NCBI GenBank assembly: GCA_002347815.1
Contig: DDXV01000053.1
Span: 7,057 to 31,558 of the forward strand
Source: Syntrophaceae bacterium UBA2251
Lineage (GTDB): Bacteria > Desulfobacterota > Syntrophia > Syntrophales > UBA2251
DNA: 24,502 nucleotides
Direction of reading: 5' to 3'
Each line of letters begins with the position of its first letter. The stretch's first letter is position 1. Positions 9,541 through 20,134 of this stretch are shown here, piece after piece. A program made the translations under genes and the position numbers. A model generated the notes under the pieces. It ran no database searches. It saw only the letters and a list, made by a program, of their open reading frames with translations, and was not told where the DNA came from.

Positions 9541-10377
9541 TCAGAGCGTTCGGGCCACAAACACGGAATAGGGCGAGGTCCGCTTCAGCGCGGCCGCCGC
9601 GGTCTCTGCGCCGTCTTCCGTGGCGAAAAGCCCGAAGACGGTGGGTCCGCTGCCCGACATGAGCGCCCCTGCGGCCCCGAGGTCGAGGAGATGTCCCTTG
9701 ACGTCCGCCAATTCCGGATGAAGCCGGATCGAAACCTTCTCCAGATCGTTGTAAAGACCCGCTGCCCAGTCACCCGCTTCACAAAATCGGGGGATGCTAT
9801 AATTTATTGACCGGTTTGTCAATCTGAAATTGAGCTTTTCATAAACGATTTTTGTGGACAAGGCGAACCCGGGATTGACCAGAACGAACCAGAAGCGGGG
9901 GACCTCCGGGGCGGCTTTCAGGCGATCGCCGATCCCAAAGGCCCAGGCGGTCTGACCGAAGATGAAAAACGGAACGTCGGCGCCCAGTGTGGCGCCGATA
10001 TGAAGCAATTCCTGAAGGTTGCAAGGAGATCCGATCAGTTCGTTGACGGCCAGAAGCGTTGTCGCCGCGTTCGAGCTCCCCCCGCCGAGGCCGGCGGCGA
10101 GGGGGATGCGCTTCTTCAGAGTGATGTCCATGCCCCCCGGGTCCGGGACATGCGCGAGCAGGGCCGCGGCCGCGCGCCAGACGATGTTGGCCCCGTCTTC
10201 GGGGAGAGTGCCGTCGGGGCAGTGCAGAGAAACGCCATCCGGCCGGCGGGTGAAGCTCATGTCGTCGTAGAGGCTGACCCGCTGCATGAGCGTGGCCAGG
10301 TCATGGTAACCGTCCGGGCGCTTCCGCAGCACCTTGAGGTGGAGATTGACCTTGGCGGGGGACAGCCTGGTGATCAT
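9541..10377 (-). CDS. ispE: 4-diphosphocytidyl-2-C-methyl-D-erythritol kinase
   Basis: This GHMP kinase phosphorylates CDP-methylerythritol in the non-mevalonate isoprenoid pathway. The 278-aa protein has the N-terminal SPAKVNLHLKVLRKRPDGYH. The ATP-binding glycine-rich motif PLAAGLGGGSSNAAT lies around 91-105, then LGADVPFFI with the catalytic Asp and a C-terminal MSGSGPTVFGLF. The ATG overlaps the stop of the DUF1844 gene by 4 nt (ATGA), indicating translational coupling. The tRNA-Gln and prs follow. Confidence 0.97.
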   Translation of the reverse strand: MITRLSPAKVNLHLKVLRKRPDGYHDLATLMQRVSLYDDMSFTRRPDGVSLHCPDGTLPEDGANIVWRAAAALLAHVPDPGGMDITLKKRIPLAAGLGGGSSNAATTLLAVNELIGSPCNLQELLHIGATLGADVPFFIFGQTAWAFGIGDRLKAAPEVPRFWFVLVNPGFALSTKIVYEKLNFRLTNRSINYSIPRFCEAGDWAAGLYNDLEKVSIRLHPELADVKGHLLDLGAAGALMSGSGPTVFGLFATEDGAETAAAALKRTSPYSVFVARTL

Positions 10378-10850
10378 CGGGTGCGCTTTTCCTTGACGTA
10401 GCGCATCCTCAGCTCGAAGAGCAGACCCTCGATAAGCTGTTTCTCCTCGTCCTTCAGGTTTCCCTCCGTCTTGTCCCTTAGCATGCCCAGGATGTCGATG
10501 GTTTGCTTGGCTGCGGAGAGGTTGCGCCGGGTTTCTCCGGTAGCGGGATCCGGAAAATCGCCGAAGTGGTACATGGCCGTCGTACTCAGCGAGAGGATGA
10601 AATTCGGGAAATCGACGGCCGGATAGGCCTGCGCCTCATCGGGCGCGTCCCGGGGGGGCTCGGAGGCGTCATCGCCCAAGGCGGCTTCCGGCCGGCCGGG
10701 CGTTTCGGGAGCGGCGTGGGGCGGACCCGCGTCGGTTTCCGCCGCCGGGGGGGGCATGGTTTTGTCTTCCCCGTTCCGGACCTCTCCGGACTCGTCGAAA
10801 TGGCGCCGATCCTTGATGACGAAACCCGTTTCCTTCTTCTGTTCTTCCAT
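10374..10850 (-). CDS. DUF1844 family protein
   Basis: The 158-aa protein has an N-terminal KETGFVIKDRRHFDESGEV and a Pro/Ala/Asp-rich, probably disordered segment (about 30-80). The conserved DUF1844 core follows: FPNFILSLSTTAMYHFGD..., then AAKQTIDILGMLRDKTEGNL and EEKQLIEGLLFELRMRYV. The function is unknown; the core is helical and soluble with no signal. The start at 10850 (MEEQKK) is chosen because GGGGGAGG sits 5 nt upstream; the frame extends to a TTG at 10865 that overlaps that Shine-Dalgarno. It overlaps ispE by 4 nt. The constant neighbourhood with ispE and prs suggests a housekeeping role, but the sequence gives no activity. Confidence 0.88.
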   Translation of the reverse strand: MEEQKKETGFVIKDRRHFDESGEVRNGEDKTMPPPAAETDAGPPHAAPETPGRPEAALGDDASEPPRDAPDEAQAYPAVDFPNFILSLSTTAMYHFGDFPDPATGETRRNLSAAKQTIDILGMLRDKTEGNLKDEEKQLIEGLLFELRMRYVKEKRTR

Positions 10851-10928
10851 GTCAACCTCCCCCAAAAGACGGTTAGGGATCAGGCATCGGGCGTGAGGAT
10901 GTCCTTCCCCTGCCCGCCGCCCGTTTCT

Positions 10929-11777
10929 TTACATCGGCCTCATGCTGCGCAGCCGCGCGATCCGCTCCTCGATGGGCGGATGGGTGCTGAAGAGGTTCAT
11001 TAGCGACCGCCCCGTCAGGGGATTGACGATGAACATGTGGGCCGTGGCGGGCTCGGCGTTCATGGGGAGGGCCTGCGACGCCCGGGAGAGCTTTTCAAGA
11101 GCGCCGGCGAGTCCGTAAGGCTTGCCCGAGATGCGCGCCCCCCCGTCGTCAGCCATGTATTCCCGCGAGCGGGAGATCGCCATCTGGATGATCGTCGCCG
11201 CGATCGGGGCGAGGATGGCCGTGAGGATCAGGCCGATGAATCCGCCGCCATGGTCCTCGTCGTCCCGGCTCAGGCCGCCGAAGATGGCCGCCCATTGGGC
11301 CATGTTGGCGATCATGACGATCGCCCCGGCCAGCGTCGCCGCGATGGAGCCGACGAGGATGTCCCGGTTCTTGATGTGAGTCAACTCGTGAGCGAGGACG
11401 CCCTCCAACTCGTCCCGGCTCAGGATGCGCAGGATCCCCTCCGTGACGGCCACGACGGCGTGCTCCTCGTTGCGACCGGTGGCAAAGGCGTTGGGCGTGT
11501 CCTGCGGGATGATGCAGACCCGGGGCATGGGCAGCGAGGCCTTCATCGACAGGTCCCGTACGATGCGGTAGAGCTCCGGCGCCTCCGCTTCCGTCACCGG
11601 CTGGGCGCGGTACATTTTCAGGACGATCTTGTCTGAAAACCAATAGCTTCCAAAATTCATGATCATGGCGAAGGCGAAGGCGATCACGAGCCCCGTCCGA
11701 CCGCCGAAATACCCGCCGATCAGCAGGAGAAGCCCCGTGAGGACGCCGAGCAGCAAGGCCGTTTTGAATGAATTCAT
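10929..11777 (-). CDS. htpX: HtpX-family membrane zinc metalloprotease
   Basis: This M48 protease degrades misfolded inner-membrane proteins. From the chosen start (MNSFKTALLLG) it is 282 aa. There are two N-terminal membrane helices (about 6-26 and 28-45) and the zinc site HELTH at 130-134. Two further hydrophobic segments follow (about 140-160 and 180-200). SREYMADDGGA supplies the third, Glu ligand, and THPPIEERIARL is near the C-terminus. The start at 11777 is supported by GGGAGG 5 nt upstream; the frame also extends to a TTG at 11795. It lies 86 nt downstream of clpB on the same strand, so the two stress functions may share a transcript. Confidence 0.96.
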   Translation of the reverse strand: MNSFKTALLLGVLTGLLLLIGGYFGGRTGLVIAFAFAMIMNFGSYWFSDKIVLKMYRAQPVTEAEAPELYRIVRDLSMKASLPMPRVCIIPQDTPNAFATGRNEEHAVVAVTEGILRILSRDELEGVLAHELTHIKNRDILVGSIAATLAGAIVMIANMAQWAAIFGGLSRDDEDHGGGFIGLILTAILAPIAATIIQMAISRSREYMADDGGARISGKPYGLAGALEKLSRASQALPMNAEPATAHMFIVNPLTGRSLMNLFSTHPPIEERIARLRSMRPM

Positions 11778-11863
11778 CTGTACCTCCCGAGGCAAAAGAC
11801 TGAAGGTCGGGGGCGGGTCGTTTCAATCCTTCCGCCCTTTGCCCTCGACCCTCTTGATGCCTG

Positions 11864-14443
<2,580 letters not shown>

Positions 14444-14548
14444 CGACCCTCCATCGGCTGAAGGCCCGGGGCAGCGGCCAGAGGAGAAATAAACCGGCCC
14501 CGATGTCTGTTTGTCCCTTGCCCTTCGCCGTTTGGCTTTTTTTAGCTT

Positions 14549-15418
14549 TTACTCGATCGGTTTCTCGATCGTGACGAAGATCCGTCCGTTCTTGAAAACG
14601 CTCACGTTCCCCGTCGATTCCGACGTGACGATGGCGATGGCGTGCGTGATGCTCGTCATGCCGGCCGCCGCGATATGGCGGCTGCCCAGCCCCTGAGGAA
14701 AATCCTTGCTCTCCAGGGCGGCGCTCAGATGACGTCCGGCCGTCATGATCGCGCCGTTTTCCCGGATCACGAAGGCGCCGTCGATCGCCGACAGTTCCTT
14801 GATCGTTTCTTTCAGCTCCGGGTTGAGGATGTTCCGTTCTTCCTCGCTGTAACCCTGGAACGGATTGATGATCATCTGCCGGGAGAGCTGCAGGACGCGC
14901 TCGTGATCTCCCAGGATAAAAATGGTTCCGACCTTGCGCCCCTCGCGACCCTGCGCGGCCAGTTCCAGGGCCAGGTTCAGGACGGCCCCGAAGACCTCAG
15001 GATAAACGCCGTCGGTGATGTCGGTGATCCCCTCGGAGGTCAGGATTTCGAACTCCCGTCCCACGTCGATGACAAAAATGCTGTCCACGTAGCCGAAGCG
15101 CGGGATGCCGCTTAAGCACACGAGTTTGTCCCCCTTGTGAAACAGGCCCGTGGCGATGCCTTTGGTGATGGCGATCTTGATCTGCCCCAGCCGGGTCAGG
15201 TTGACGTTGGGGACGTTGATGACCCGGGCCGAACCCCGGAATCTGTCCGGGAGATCGTTGGCGCCGCGAGCGATGAAGATGGCTTCGAAGCAGATCTTCT
15301 GGGCATCGAGGACCGGCAAGTCCGGCGCCACATCGATATCCATCAGCACCGCCTTCGCCTCGATCTCCTTGGCGATCTGACAGGCAAAGGCCACCATGGT
15401 TTTGTTGATCGACGCCAT
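14549..15418 (-). CDS. DacZ-like diadenylate cyclase (c-di-AMP synthase)
   Basis: The 289-aa protein has two parts. Residues about 1-140 resemble the C-terminal domain of pyruvate kinase (for example ITKGIATGLFHKGDKLVCLS), the arrangement found in archaeal DacZ. Residues about 145-289 form a DisA_N-type diadenylate cyclase domain, with the catalytic DGA at 213-215 (SAIDGAFVIRENGAI) and the second motif GLGSRHIAAAGMTSITHAIA. In DisA and CdaA the second motif is RHR; here it is RHI (Arg247, His248, Ile249), so the second arginine is missing. There is no membrane segment (unlike CdaA) and no DNA-binding domain (unlike DisA). It has its own promoter (15466-15494), divergent from rpoH, and precedes clpB. 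The fold is confident; activity with the altered motif is uncertain. Confidence 0.85.
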   Translation of the reverse strand: MASINKTMVAFACQIAKEIEAKAVLMDIDVAPDLPVLDAQKICFEAIFIARGANDLPDRFRGSARVINVPNVNLTRLGQIKIAITKGIATGLFHKGDKLVCLSGIPRFGYVDSIFVIDVGREFEILTSEGITDITDGVYPEVFGAVLNLALELAAQGREGRKVGTIFILGDHERVLQLSRQMIINPFQGYSEEERNILNPELKETIKELSAIDGAFVIRENGAIMTAGRHLSAALESKDFPQGLGSRHIAAAGMTSITHAIAIVTSESTGNVSVFKNGRIFVTIEKPIE

Positions 15419-15465
15419 ACACCCTCCCCGGAAGACCCGTTTTTACGGCCTCTGATTTCGCGAGT

Positions 15466-15494
15466 AAGGTATCCACCGCCCCGGAGAATGTCAA
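15466..15494 (-). promoter_or_regulatory. Sigma-70-type promoter for the DacZ-like gene
   Basis: Minus strand: TTGACA (15494-15489), a 17-nt spacer, TACCTT (15471-15466). The -35 box is perfect and the -10 box is weak (3 of 6). The start would be near 15459, about 40 nt before the coding region. It is back-to-back with the rpoH promoter. Confidence 0.55.
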
Positions 15495-15547
15495 GGCAGC
15501 GGAGCGCCGGACGGCGGCGGGGCGGGGCGTCCCCCGGCAAATATTGC

Positions 15548-15577
15548 TTGACGTGGGGGAGGGAAGCGGATTATACA
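15548..15577 (+). promoter_or_regulatory. Sigma-70-type promoter for rpoH
   Basis: TTGACG (15548-15553), an 18-nt spacer, TATACA (15572-15577). Transcription would start near 15584, giving a leader of about 35 nt that contains the hairpin around the Shine-Dalgarno. Confidence 0.65.
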
Positions 15578-15592
15578 TTGCAAGAATATGAT

Positions 15593-15615
15593 ATTGTTTG
15601 GTAAATGGAGACAAT
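15593..15615 (+). promoter_or_regulatory. Leader hairpin embedding the rpoH Shine-Dalgarno
   Basis: ATTGTTT (15593-15599) pairs with AGACAAT (15609-15615) in a 7-bp stem with one U-G pair and a 9-nt loop. The Shine-Dalgarno GGAG (15607-15610) is split between loop and stem, and the GTG start at 15619 lies just after it. A weak, AU-rich stem over a ribosome site is what a heat-labile switch would look like, but no thermometer family is recognised. Confidence 0.35.
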
Positions 15616-15618
15616 CCC

Positions 15619-16479
15619 GTGGATTTGCCCGCCGTTACGAGCACGCTCGATCTGTACATCGCTGAAATCAACCAGTTTACCCTGCTCACCGCGGAGAAGG
15701 AGTTCCGTCTGGCCGTGCGGTTGAAGAAATACAGCGATATGGAGGCGGCGGAGCAGCTCGTCGTTTCCAACCTGCGTTTTGTGGTGAAGATCGCGCACGA
15801 ATACCGCAACTACGGTCTCAAGCTGGCCGACCTCATCCAGGAGGGGAACATCGGCCTGATGCATGCCGTCAAGAAATTCGATCCCTACCGGGGCTACCGG
15901 CTCATCTCCTACGCCGTCTGGTGGATCCGGGCTTACATGCAGAATTTCATCATCAAGAACTGGAGCCTCGTCAAGATCGGCACCACTCAGGCGCAGCGAA
16001 AACTCTTCTTCAAGATGGGGCAGGCCAAAAAGCAGCTCGATGCCCTGTCGGAGAGGCATCCGGAGTTCTCCGAAATCGCCCAGTCCCTCGGTGTGAAGGA
16101 GATCGAGCTTGCGGAAATGGATCAGCGCATGAGCCATCGCGACGTGTCCCTCGACGCCTATGTCAGCGACGAGGGAGACACGGCGCACATCGATTTTCTC
16201 ACCGATGACAGGGAGAATCAGGAAATGGCCCTGATCCGCAAGGAGGAGATGCAACTGGTCCAGCGCAACATCGCCGGCGCCCTGGCCAATTTGAATGAAA
16301 AGGAGAGTTACATCGTCAAGCACCGGATCATGGCCGATCATCCCGAGACGCTTCAGGAGATCGGCAACCGCTACAGCATCACCCGGGAACGGGCGAGGCA
16401 GATCGAGAAGCAGGCCCTGAAGAAGCTGCGGCTGGCCCTGCCTTACCTGGGCGAGCGGACGGAGCTGATCGAGGGGTAG
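15619..16479 (+). CDS. rpoH: RpoH-type heat-shock sigma factor (sigma-32)
   Basis: This is a group 3/RpoH sigma factor that directs RNA polymerase to heat-shock promoters. Using the GTG at 15619 it is 286 aa. Region 1.2 begins LDLYIAEINQFTLLTAEKEF. Region 2 has NLRFVVKIAHEYRNYGLKLA and the -10 recognition stretch GYRLISYAVWWIRAYMQNFI. The RpoH box reads TTQAQRKLFFKMGQAKK. Region 4.2 is LQEIGNRYSITRERARQIEK. GTG is chosen because GGAG lies 8 nt upstream. The frame also extends to a TTG at 15598, but that would place the Shine-Dalgarno inside the gene. It has its own promoter and is divergent from the DacZ-clpB side; clpB and htpX are plausible regulon members (inference). Confidence 0.95.
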   Translation: MDLPAVTSTLDLYIAEINQFTLLTAEKEFRLAVRLKKYSDMEAAEQLVVSNLRFVVKIAHEYRNYGLKLADLIQEGNIGLMHAVKKFDPYRGYRLISYAVWWIRAYMQNFIIKNWSLVKIGTTQAQRKLFFKMGQAKKQLDALSERHPEFSEIAQSLGVKEIELAEMDQRMSHRDVSLDAYVSDEGDTAHIDFLTDDRENQEMALIRKEEMQLVQRNIAGALANLNEKESYIVKHRIMADHPETLQEIGNRYSITRERARQIEKQALKKLRLALPYLGERTELIEG

Positions 16480-16549
16480 GCCGCGGGCGAAGGTCGGGGG
16501 GAGGGTAACAGGTCCGGAGCGAGGGGGGCGAGGCCGGACGAACGGCCGT

Positions 16550-17899
16550 TCATTCCGTGCCGCTCGCGAGATTCTCGAAGCAGGTGTACTTTTCCAGAAA
16601 GGCCAGCTTCACCACGCCCGTCGGGCCGTTCCGCTGTTTGCCGATGATGATCTCGGCAAGGCCCCGCTCGGGGTTGTCCTCGGATTTGTTGTAGACCTCG
16701 TCGCGGTAGATGAAGGCGATGACATCCGCGTCCTGCTCGATGGCGCCGGACTCCCGGAGATCCGCCATCTGGGGCCGGCGATTGGTCCGGTCCTCCACCT
16801 TCCGGTTCAACTGGGACAGGGCGACGACCGGAACGTTCAGCTCCTTGGCCAGGGCCTTGAGCGAACGGCTGATTTCCGAGATTTCCTGCTCGCGCGAGTC
16901 CTTGTACGCCCCGCCACGCATCAATTGGAGATAATCGAGGAGGATCAGTTCGAGACCGCTTTCCGCCTTGAGACGCCGGGCCTTGGCCTTCATCTCCAGG
17001 ACCGTGATCGCCGGCGTGTCGTCGATGAAGATCGGCGCCTCGGAAAGCCTGCCCGCCGCGCCGACGAGTTTCTCCCAGTCCGTTTCCCCCAGAAAGCCCT
17101 TGCGGATGCGTTGCGAATCCACCTTGGCCTCGGAGGCGAGCATGCGCAGGGCGAGCTGCTCCTTCGCCATTTCCAGGGAGAAGATCGCCACGGGAATCCC
17201 CGATTCGAGCGCGGCATGGCTGGCGATATTCAGGGCGAAAGCGGTTTTTCCCATGCTGGGACGCCCCGCGATGATGATCAGGTCCGATTTCTGAAAGCCC
17301 GAGGTCAAATCGTCGATTCGTTCGTACCCCGTGGCCACGCCCGTGACCATTTCCTTGTTTTCAAAGAGATGCTCAACCGTCTCGATGCTCTTCTTGATGA
17401 TGTCCCGGAAGGGGTAGAAGGACGGCCGGATCTTGTTTTCGGAAATCTCGAAGATGGCGTGCTCCGCCTCGTCCAGCACCTGGTCCACATCGGCGCCGGT
17501 CTGGAAGCTGTTGGTGATGATTTCCGTGGCGGTTCCGATCAGGCCGCGGAGGATAGCCTTGTTCTTGATGATCTTGGCGTAATAGGCGACATTGGCCGCG
17601 GACGGCACGTTGTCCACCAGCGAGGCCAGATAGACCGCTCCGCCCACCGAGTCGAGCTGCTTGCGGTCTTTGAGGCTGTTGCTCAGGGTGATCAGGTCGA
17701 TCGGGTCGCCGCGCTCGGAGAGGGCGAGGATGGCGGCGAAGATCCGCCGATGGGCCTCGCTGTAGAAATCCTTCGCGACGAGGATTTCCAGGACGGCATT
17801 GAGGGCATGGTTGTCCAGCAGGATGCCGCCGAGGACGGATTGCTCGGCCTCCAGGTTTTGCGGGGGCAGCTTGTGCAGGGTCGGATCCATTTCGCTCAT
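16550..17899 (-). CDS. dnaB: Replicative DNA helicase DnaB
   Basis: This is the hexameric 5'-3' helicase of the replication fork. From MSEMDPTLHKLPPQNLEAEQ the protein is 449 aa. The N-terminal primase-interacting domain is about 10-115 (SVLGGILLDNHALNAVLEIL). The RecA-like C-terminal domain has Walker A GRPSMGKTA near 212-220, FSLEMAKEQLALRMLASEA, the Walker B region LILLDYLQLM, and SQLNRKVEDRTNRRPQMADL. No intein is seen. The start at 17899 lies 5 nt after the rplI stop; the frame also extends to a GTG at 17926, which would overlap rplI. It is the last gene of the rpsF-rpsR-DUF2232-rplI-dnaB cluster. The 70 bp between it and the convergent rpoH hold a 6-bp GTCCGG/CCGGAC inverted repeat without a T-tract. 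Confidence 0.97.
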   Translation of the reverse strand: MSEMDPTLHKLPPQNLEAEQSVLGGILLDNHALNAVLEILVAKDFYSEAHRRIFAAILALSERGDPIDLITLSNSLKDRKQLDSVGGAVYLASLVDNVPSAANVAYYAKIIKNKAILRGLIGTATEIITNSFQTGADVDQVLDEAEHAIFEISENKIRPSFYPFRDIIKKSIETVEHLFENKEMVTGVATGYERIDDLTSGFQKSDLIIIAGRPSMGKTAFALNIASHAALESGIPVAIFSLEMAKEQLALRMLASEAKVDSQRIRKGFLGETDWEKLVGAAGRLSEAPIFIDDTPAITVLEMKAKARRLKAESGLELILLDYLQLMRGGAYKDSREQEISEISRSLKALAKELNVPVVALSQLNRKVEDRTNRRPQMADLRESGAIEQDADVIAFIYRDEVYNKSEDNPERGLAEIIIGKQRNGPTGVVKLAFLEKYTCFENLASGTE

Positions 17900-17904
17900 G
17901 ACGC

Positions 17905-18351
17905 TCAGGCTTCCGCGACGACGCACACCTTGATTTCCGCCGCGATGCCCGCCGGCAGCTTGATCTTCACATCATACTCGCCAACGGCCTTGATGGGCTC
18001 TTCCATCTGGATCGCTTTCCGGTCCACCTCGAGTCCCCGGTCCTTGAGCGCGCCCTCGATGTCCTTGGTGTTGACGGAACCGAAGAGTTTGTCCTGCTCG
18101 CCGACCCGGCGCGCGATCGTCAGGGTGAGGCCCTGGAGCGAAGCCGCGGTCGCTTCGGCGCCCTTCCGGATCTTTTCGGCCTGCTGGAGGATGTGTTGCT
18201 TCTGCTCCGCGAACACCTTCGCGGTCTTCTCGTTGGCCTCGACAGCCAGGCCTTTGGGGATGAGGAAGTTCCGGGCATAGCCGTCCGACACCTTGACGGT
18301 ATCGCCCAGTTTTCCCAGCGATGCGACGTTGTCCTTCAAAATGACCTTCAT
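17905..18351 (-). CDS. rplI: 50S ribosomal protein L9
   Basis: The 148-aa protein has the usual length. The N-terminal rRNA-binding domain is MKVILKDNVASLGKLGDTVK and then VSDGYARNFLIPKGLAVEA. A long connecting helix follows (about 45-75), then the C-terminal domain with FGSVNTKDIEGALKDRGLEV. AGGAGG lies 5 nt before the ATG. dnaB follows after 5 nt, so the two are probably coupled. Confidence 0.98.
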   Translation of the reverse strand: MKVILKDNVASLGKLGDTVKVSDGYARNFLIPKGLAVEANEKTAKVFAEQKQHILQQAEKIRKGAEATAASLQGLTLTIARRVGEQDKLFGSVNTKDIEGALKDRGLEVDRKAIQMEEPIKAVGEYDVKIKLPAGIAAEIKVCVVAEA

Positions 18352-18387
18352 GAAAACCTCCTGATGATGGGTTTGGGTCTGGACCGG

Positions 18388-19359
18388 TTAAAGGGACGGA
18401 TCGTCCCTCGGTTTGATGAAACGGCGAAAGTCGACCCACAGGTCAAACATACCAAAGGCCGCGACGATCAGCAACAGATATTGCTGCAGGACCAAAAGCG
18501 CGTAGAAGAGAAAACGGAGCCAGGCGGGGACGCGCTTCATCCGGAAAAGGAACCCCATGATCGCCAGTCCCTGGAGGAGGTAGACGAAGCCGCAGAGAAT
18601 GAGGACATTGACCCCGGCGATCTTCGCCCATTCGTGCGGCACCAGGGTCAGCCCGCCTCCGATGATCAGCAGCCAGATGAGTCCCTCGGGCGCCTTCCAG
18701 CGCGAGAGATCCGGATCGCCCAGTGCCGACGCTTCCCTCCGCCGGAGCAAGAAGCGGGCGGCAAGAAGGTTGGCCCAGACGGAAAGGACGATGCCGGCCG
18801 CGGCGACGGAAGGAAAGATCGCCAATAAGAAACGCAGGAATTGTGGCGCGTTGTCACGGATGATGGCGACCTGTTCCGGGGGAAGATCGAGTTCCGCGTA
18901 GAGCTTCAGGTTCTCCCGAAGGCTGTCCGACAGGTGCGTGGCGACGATGTGCCAGGGGGCGATCCCCGTTCTCAGGCTTTCGGCCAGAAGCAGGGCGAGG
19001 CTCAACAACGCAAGGACGGCAGACCCGATGGCCAGGGTCCGGACGAAATCGACCCTCCTGCCGGTCAACTCGCCGAGGACCAGGCCGGTCAGGGAAGCGA
19101 TCACCAGGACGGGCATCAGGTCGAGCGGATGGGAGGCGGCGAGGAGAATGACCGCTGTGGCGGCCAGCGAGACGAAACACACCGACATCCCCCGCCAGCG
19201 TCCCAATTTTGCATTAAAGAGAAGCGTCGGCAGAGGCAGAAAGACGATGACGCCGGTCCCTCCCGCCGGGATCAGGGCGACGCCGATGAAAAACAGGGTG
19301 GAAACGGCGATTCCGATCCCAAGATCAAGATGCGACCGTAAACCCGTGCGATCGTTCAA
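18388..19359 (-). CDS. DUF2232 (YybS-like) multi-pass membrane protein
   Basis: The 323-aa protein has about eight hydrophobic segments: near 14-32, 36-50, 60-75, 80-97, 108-127, a pair around 190-215, 240-275 and 285-312. It ends in a short basic tail, FRRFIKPRDD. DUF2232/YybS proteins are commonly encoded between rpsR and rplI, as here. They are related to ECF-type or ABC-like membrane components but have no agreed function. The start is TTG at 19359, preceded closely by GGGGAG; no ATG or GTG with better spacing exists nearby, so the exact start is uncertain. It lies 26 nt after rpsR and 36 nt before rplI in the same transcript. Confidence 0.85.
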   Translation of the reverse strand: MNDRTGLRSHLDLGIGIAVSTLFFIGVALIPAGGTGVIVFLPLPTLLFNAKLGRWRGMSVCFVSLAATAVILLAASHPLDLMPVLVIASLTGLVLGELTGRRVDFVRTLAIGSAVLALLSLALLLAESLRTGIAPWHIVATHLSDSLRENLKLYAELDLPPEQVAIIRDNAPQFLRFLLAIFPSVAAAGIVLSVWANLLAARFLLRRREASALGDPDLSRWKAPEGLIWLLIIGGGLTLVPHEWAKIAGVNVLILCGFVYLLQGLAIMGFLFRMKRVPAWLRFLFYALLVLQQYLLLIVAAFGMFDLWVDFRRFIKPRDDPSL

Positions 19360-19385
19360 CTCCCCGTCCCGCTGATGAGGCCCGC

Positions 19386-19655
19386 TCAGCCTTCGGTGAC
19401 TGCGAACGGCATCAGGGCGATGCTGCGCGACCTCTTGATGGCGGTGGTCAGTTCACGCTGGTGCTTGGCGCAATTCCCGGTGATGCGTCTGGGCATGATC
19501 TTTCCCCGTTCCGTCACGAAGTCGCGCAGGACGTCCGGAGATTTGTAATCGATGATCAAGGCCGAGTCCGTGCAGAAACGGCAGAATTTGCGGCGGTGGA
19601 AAAATTTTCTCTGGGGCCTGGGCGGACGCTGATCTCTTCTTTCGGGTACGGCCAT
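19386..19655 (-). CDS. rpsR: 30S ribosomal protein S18
   Basis: The 89-aa protein has the S18 core DYKSPDVLRDFVTERGKIMP, RRITGNCAKHQRELTTAIKR. It carries CRFC and GNCAKH, the four-ligand (C-x2-C / C-x2-H) set of the zinc-binding form of S18. S18 and S6 bind each other in the 30S platform. The ATG is 1 nt after the rpsF stop (TAA c ATG), with a purine-rich GAGGGGGTG just upstream. Confidence 0.97.
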   Translation of the reverse strand: MAVPERRDQRPPRPQRKFFHRRKFCRFCTDSALIIDYKSPDVLRDFVTERGKIMPRRITGNCAKHQRELTTAIKRSRSIALMPFAVTEG

Positions 19656-19656
19656 G

Positions 19657-20109
19657 TTACTTCACCCCCTCCTCGACGGTTTTTGCGGCGGCTTCCTGAG
19701 CGGCGGCGGCAAGAATCACCATCTTTGGCGCAATCGGTTCGGCCGACGGCTTCCCCGCGTCTCCCCCTTCGGCTTTCTTTGCGGCGTCTGCAATTTCCTT
19801 TTCAATCGCTTCGCGGGTGAAGGTCCCGTCTCTCCGGACGGTCAGATACTTCAGAATCCGCTCATCGATCTTGAAATTTCTTTCAATCTCGGTGATGGCG
19901 GCGTGGTCGCTGACGACGTCGAACAGCAGGTAGTAGCCCCGTCTCTGCTTCTTGATTTCGTAAGCCAGCTTGCGCTTGCCCCACCGGTCGATCTTGACGA
20001 CGATGCCCTGGTGATCGGTGATGAACGTGCTGTAACGCTCGCACATCGCGCTGATTTCGTCCTCGGGCAGATCGACCGGGACAATGAAAATGATGTCGTA
20101 TCTCCTCAA
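19657..20109 (-). CDS. rpsF: 30S ribosomal protein S6
   Basis: From the TTG at 20109 the protein is 150 aa and begins LRRYDIIFIVP (TTG read as Met), matching the family N-terminus MRxYDI. AGGAGG lies 7 nt upstream. The frame is open 16 codons further (to 20157), but that would run through the leader hairpin and is not family-like. The S6 core (about 1-95) includes KIDRWGKRKLAYEIKKQRRG and YYLLFDVVSDHAAITEIERN. A C-terminal Ala/Lys/Glu-rich extension of about 50 residues follows. It is the first gene of its operon. A TTG start on a highly expressed ribosomal gene may help set output or autoregulation (inference). Confidence 0.96.
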   Translation of the reverse strand: MRRYDIIFIVPVDLPEDEISAMCERYSTFITDHQGIVVKIDRWGKRKLAYEIKKQRRGYYLLFDVVSDHAAITEIERNFKIDERILKYLTVRRDGTFTREAIEKEIADAAKKAEGGDAGKPSAEPIAPKMVILAAAAQEAAAKTVEEGVK

Positions 20110-20134
20110 TGCGCTTCCTCCTCTCGGCTCTAAA

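Noticed and set aside
9541..10865. Possible plus-strand genes opposite ispE and the DUF1844 gene
   Set aside because: They have shadow composition and no ribosome-binding sites; the minus-strand genes are family-certain.
15598..15618. TTG at 15598 as the rpoH start
   Set aside because: It would put the GGAG Shine-Dalgarno inside the gene; the GTG at 15619 has proper spacing.
16480..16549. GTCCGG/CCGGAC inverted repeat between rpoH and dnaB as a terminator
   Set aside because: The stem is short (6 bp), the loop is 16 nt, and there is no T-tract on either strand.
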